Source: an uncultured Proteiniphilum sp. (GTDB lineage: Bacteria; Bacteroidota; Bacteroidia; Bacteroidales; Dysgonomonadaceae). From it: a stretch of DNA of 18,295 nt. Positions 15,455-18,295 of this stretch are shown here, piece by piece. The notes beneath the pieces are model-generated. The model made no database searches. It was not told the origin of the DNA and was given only the letters and a program-made list of their open reading frames with translations. Numbering within the stretch: the stretch's first letter is position 1; every line of letters starts with the position of its first letter. The position numbers were made by a program, and so were the translations under genes. The stretch covers positions 1-18,295 of the forward strand of contig NZ_CALNAT010000162.1 of NCBI RefSeq assembly GCF_937873925.1. The letters are read 5' to 3'.

Positions 15455-17137
15455 TCAATTTTGAAGCCTGAAGACAACCGGCAAAGTATAACGGACTCTC
15501 ACCGCCTCTCTCCTCTGAACACCCGGTTTCCACTTTGGCATGGCCTCTATTACCCTGACGGCCTCTTTATCGAGGGAAGGATCCACACTGTGGACAACCT
15601 GAAAATCACTCAGGCTTCCGTCCTTCTCCACTATAAAATTAACTATTACACGGCCTTGTATTCCGTTTTGCTGCGCTGTCACCGGATATTTGATGTTGTC
15701 CGAAAGCCATTTCATCATGGCTGCATTACCGCCGGGAAATTCAGGCTGTCTTTCTACGACCACAAAAACTTCATCAGATTTGCCTGGTATGGGTGGCGGA
15801 GGTGGTGCAGTGGAAGATTTTTTATCATTCGCCTGTAATCTGAAAACCACGGGCAATGTAAACCGTACTCTTACAGTCTCTCCCCGCTGCTTACCGGGAG
15901 TCCAGCCCGGCATAAGTTTCAACACCCTTACTGCTTCATTGTCCAATAAGGGATCAATACCGCGAACAACGTTAAAATCACTTAGACGGCCATCTTTTTC
16001 AACCACAAAGTTGACGATCACCTTTCCTTCAGTACCTTTTTCCTTTGCCTCTGTCGGATATTTTATATGATCTGACAAGAACTGCATCATGGCCGCATTT
16101 CCGCCGGGGAATAAAGGTTGTTCCTCTACGACCACAAAAATTTCACTGTTATCTTCAACCTTTTCTTCGGGAAGGAGATCGGGCGTATCCGTTGAGCCCG
16201 GCGCAGATGTGCCATTCTCCGTTACCGCCTCTCCGTCATTTTTCTTTTCCCGGTTTACACAACTATTGGCTACTATCAGTAAAAAAGCCAAAGGAAGTAT
16301 CAGCAGGTATTTCGCCAGTTTCAACGTAGGCGATTTCGTTTTATTCATCATCATAATCCGTTGTTTTAGTTGTGATACATTAAAGTTATTTACTATCTGA
16401 ACTGCAGTTTCATGATAAGTTAATCGTAAAAGATGGTACTGGTACTCCCGGCTGTCGACGCCTTCCCTCAGTACACCGTTATCCGCCAGGTATTCCAGAT
16501 TCATGGCCATTTCCCGCTTCATCAGCCACACAAACGGATTCCACCAGGAAAACAGGCACAATAATTCGAGGAGCATGATATCGATGGAATGCTGCTGGCG
16601 CACATGCGTTTGTTCGTGCAGTAAAATCTGGGACAATTCGGCTTCGGAATGCTTTCCCGCATGAATAAAGATCCGGTTAAAAAACGAAAAAGGGGTTATA
16701 TCGTCCTTTAACTGATAAACCGGAACCCCGATAATGATACATCTTTCGCACTTCCTATTCATGCGAAGGACCGACAGGAACTGCCCGATAAACCGTAACA
16801 GGAATACAACAGTAACAATAATATAAACCAACGAAATAATCCTTTCCCAGAGAACGGCAACTTTGACGGCACTATCTTCCTCTACCACTATCGCCGTACC
16901 TGGCTCTTCTATAAATACCATTGCTTCCGCTTCTCCCGACGCGATGGAGGAAATCCAGAAATCACCGAGCACCGGGATAGACCACAAGGGATAAAGAAGC
17001 GAAAAGACAATCGCCGACAGGAAAAAGAAGCGCCGCAGCCGTAAAAAGGTGTCTCTCTTCAACACAATTGCGTACAAGAGATAAAACAAAGCCAGGGCAA
17101 TATTTACTTGTATCAGGTATATAAAAAACGGAGCCAT
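15455..17137 (-). CDS. M56 (BlaR1-like) membrane metallopeptidase with two C-terminal TonB_C domains
   Basis: From ATG 17137 the protein has 560 aa. Hydrophobic helices are at about 4-24, 35-57, 96-118 and 277-291. The M56 domain has the zinc motif HEQTH (His174, Glu175, His178) and the downstream EYLAD (Glu215, Asp219) expected to complete the site. After the fourth helix come two TonB_C domains in the periplasm (about 334-435 and 455-560), each with FPGGNAAMM, a KYP...A strand and a W.PG.QR...VRVR ending, joined by the Pro-rich linker APPPPPIPG. BlaR1/MecR1 relatives sense envelope stress and cleave a repressor; whether that holds here is inference, and no BlaI-type gene lies in the window. 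A TTG at 17164 would add nine residues; the ATG is preferred. The gene is 31 nt downstream of the multi-TonB_C gene. Confidence 0.9.
   Translation of the reverse strand: MAPFFIYLIQVNIALALFYLLYAIVLKRDTFLRLRRFFFLSAIVFSLLYPLWSIPVLGDFWISSIASGEAEAMVFIEEPGTAIVVEEDSAVKVAVLWERIISLVYIIVTVVFLLRFIGQFLSVLRMNRKCERCIIIGVPVYQLKDDITPFSFFNRIFIHAGKHSEAELSQILLHEQTHVRQQHSIDIMLLELLCLFSWWNPFVWLMKREMAMNLEYLADNGVLREGVDSREYQYHLLRLTYHETAVQIVNNFNVSQLKQRIMMMNKTKSPTLKLAKYLLILPLAFLLIVANSCVNREKKNDGEAVTENGTSAPGSTDTPDLLPEEKVEDNSEIFVVVEEQPLFPGGNAAMMQFLSDHIKYPTEAKEKGTEGKVIVNFVVEKDGRLSDFNVVRGIDPLLDNEAVRVLKLMPGWTPGKQRGETVRVRFTLPVVFRLQANDKKSSTAPPPPPIPGKSDEVFVVVERQPEFPGGNAAMMKWLSDNIKYPVTAQQNGIQGRVIVNFIVEKDGSLSDFQVVHSVDPSLDKEAVRVIEAMPKWKPGVQRREAVRVRYTLPVVFRLQN
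15460..16114 (-). repeat. Internal duplication: two TonB_C coding units in the M56 gene
   Basis: The two C-terminal domains are offset by 124 codons (372 nt), judged from the FPGGNAAMM motif at residues 343 and 467. Similarity is still visible in the DNA, for example CGACCACAAAAA beside both copies. The pattern points to an in-frame tandem duplication. Confidence 0.75.
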
Positions 17138-17168
17138 AATGTGTTCATGTAAATGTTGAAACAAATCT

Positions 17169-18295
17169 CTACTTAGCCCTGTAACCTACCACTACAATAT
17201 CACTTTCAACGGAAACTCCAGGGGACGATTCTTCATTTTGTAACCGGAAATATACGGATGCTTCAACTTCCGGATTAGCTTTCCCTCCCACTTTTTTCAG
17301 CACAACATCAGGCGGCAGAGAATTTAATACTCTTATCACCTCCGAGTCCAATGAGGGGTCAACCCCCTGTTTAATTCTTATGTTTGATATCTCGCCCCTC
17401 TCATTCACACTGTAAACGGCTTTCACCATCCCTGTGATCCCGTTTTCCTGGGCAATCACCGGATATTTAATGTTTTGTGAAAGAACTTTCAAATAGGCTG
17501 ATTCCGACTCGCTGTTTTTGTCTGTTTTAATACCTGTTGTCGGGATATCAGAACTGTTCTTCTTATCCAACCGGAAAACTACCGGCAATGTAAACCGTAC
17601 ATTTACAGCCTGGTCGCGCTGCGTACCCGGTTTCCATTTGGGCATTGTCTGAAGCACACGCACTGCTTCCGCATCCAGAGAGGGCTCTACGCCACGCACT
17701 ACATTTACGTGGTTGATGCTGCCGTCTTTCATCACCACAAAGTTACAGATCACACGCCCCTGGGTCTTTTTTTCCTGTGCTTCTTTCGGATAACGAATAT
17801 TATCTCCCAAAAATTGCATCATAGCTTCCGGTCCGCCGGGAAATTCAGGTGGATTTTCCACCACCACAAAAATATCCTCGTTGTCCATGCTCTTTTTATC
17901 CTGATCGATTACCTCCTGCACGCGGCTTCCCTCACCGCTATAGGCAACGACCACAATCTCATCTATCTCTTTACCTTTTGAAAGAGCCTCTTTATCTTCT
18001 GTTGTGAGTATCTCGTTTTGCAGAGTGTTGCCTTGCAACCTGAAAACAACCGGTAATACAAACCGTACATTTACGGCCTTGCCACGCTGTGTACCCGGTT
18101 TCCATTTAGGCATTAACTTAATTATGCGTATTGCTTCCGCATCCAGCGACGGGTCTACGCCGCGTACCACATTCACGTCATAAATGCTGCCGTCTTTCAT
18201 CACCACATACTCACAGATCACACGCCCTTGGATACCTTCTTTCTGTGCTTCAACCGGATACCTGATATTGTCTGCCAGGAATTTCATCATAGCTT
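17169..18295 (-). CDS. Protein with three TonB_C domains (N-terminal part outside window)
   Basis: The frame is open through the right edge (codons before the first Met at 18290 still fit the domain), so the N-terminus is missing. Counting from that Met, TonB_C units cover about 1-85, 139-241 and 263-351. Units 1 and 2 are close copies (GRVICEYVVMKDGS and GRVICNFVVMKDGS); unit 3 is diverged and lacks the KWKPG.QR motif. Between units 1 and 2 is DEIVVVAYSGEGSRVQEV (110-127). The protein ends in VESDIVVVGYRAK. Both resemble the conserved EVVVVGYG segment at the start of SusC-family receptors. By analogy with the next gene an M56 peptidase head may lie upstream, but this cannot be seen. It likely acts in the periplasm, co-transcribed with the M56 gene. 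Confidence 0.82.
   Translation of the reverse strand, partial: AMMKFLADNIRYPVEAQKEGIQGRVICEYVVMKDGSIYDVNVVRGVDPSLDAEAIRIIKLMPKWKPGTQRGKAVNVRFVLPVVFRLQGNTLQNEILTTEDKEALSKGKEIDEIVVVAYSGEGSRVQEVIDQDKKSMDNEDIFVVVENPPEFPGGPEAMMQFLGDNIRYPKEAQEKKTQGRVICNFVVMKDGSINHVNVVRGVEPSLDAEAVRVLQTMPKWKPGTQRDQAVNVRFTLPVVFRLDKKNSSDIPTTGIKTDKNSESESAYLKVLSQNIKYPVIAQENGITGMVKAVYSVNERGEISNIRIKQGVDPSLDSEVIRVLNSLPPDVVLKKVGGKANPEVEASVYFRLQNEESSPGVSVESDIVVVGYRAK
17568..18295 (-). repeat. Tandem duplication of a 156-codon TonB_C unit
   Basis: Blocks 17568-17827 and 18036-18295 align with a constant offset of 468 nt, an exact multiple of three. Long shared words such as GCTGCCGTCTTTCATCACCA and ACCCGGTTTCCATTT show that the duplication is still clear at DNA level. 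The first linker (about 17828-18035) carries the DEIVVVAY segment; the third, degenerate TonB_C unit lies downstream of this pair. Confidence 0.8.

Noticed and set aside
17138..17164. TTG start extending the M56 protein by nine residues
   Set aside because: The extension is not hydrophobic, TTG is a rare start, and ATG 17137 directly precedes the first transmembrane helix. It remains possible because it would leave only 4 nt after the upstream stop.

Overview
The window looks like a chromosomal piece of a Bacteroidota genome, most likely order Bacteroidales. I infer this from Bacteroidetes-type promoters (TAnnTTTG -7 boxes), AT-rich leaders without clear Shine-Dalgarno sites, a SusE/F-like surface lipoprotein beside a GH30-type enzyme, M56/TonB_C proteins, and a plugless outer-membrane barrel paired with a large TPR protein. 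A Dysgonomonadaceae-like genus (Proteiniphilum/Petrimonas type) is a guess I cannot verify.

Layout. (1) 1-1553, + strand: the 3' end of a polysaccharide utilisation locus, with the tail of a GH30-like glycosidase and a SusE/F-like glycan-binding lipoprotein. It closes with a perfect 14-bp hairpin shared with the convergent gdhA. (2) 1621-2958, - strand: NADP-type hexameric glutamate dehydrogenase. (3) 2959-3348: an AT-rich divergent intergenic region with heptamer repeats and promoters for gdhA and trmB. (4) 3349-11231, + strand: trmB, a frameshifted four-helix-bundle (S23-like) gene, an Mrp/ApbC Fe-S carrier ATPase, a zinc-ribbon NUDIX hydrolase, a 996-aa periplasmic TPR protein and a 569-aa outer-membrane beta-barrel. 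(5) 11367-13763, + strand: penicillin-binding protein 1A with its own promoter. (6) 13868-18295, - strand: a secreted TPR protein, an M56 (BlaR1-like) membrane metallopeptidase carrying two TonB_C domains, and the 3' part of a protein with three TonB_C domains that runs off the right edge.

How the genes relate. The left end is glycan foraging and gdhA is nitrogen assimilation. The trmB-mrp block is housekeeping. The TPR protein, barrel, PBP1A and M56/TonB_C genes all act in the cell envelope. The M56 and multi-TonB_C genes are 31 nt apart (or 4 nt, if a TTG start is used) and share repeated domains, so they probably form one envelope-sensing unit.

Most unusual points. A short-repeat family (17-bp consensus CATTGGCACATTAGTCT and degenerate relatives) recurs in the intergenic gaps around trmB, mrp, the NUDIX gene and the barrel gene. 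Inverted copies of it bracket the very AT-rich, frameshifted four-helix-bundle gene. The multi-TonB_C protein carries two segments (DEIVVVAY and SDIVVVGY) resembling the conserved start of SusC-type TonB-dependent transporters. The Mrp protein lacks the CxxC motif of canonical ApbC/Mrp proteins. No tRNA, rRNA, CRISPR array, transposase or integrase was seen.
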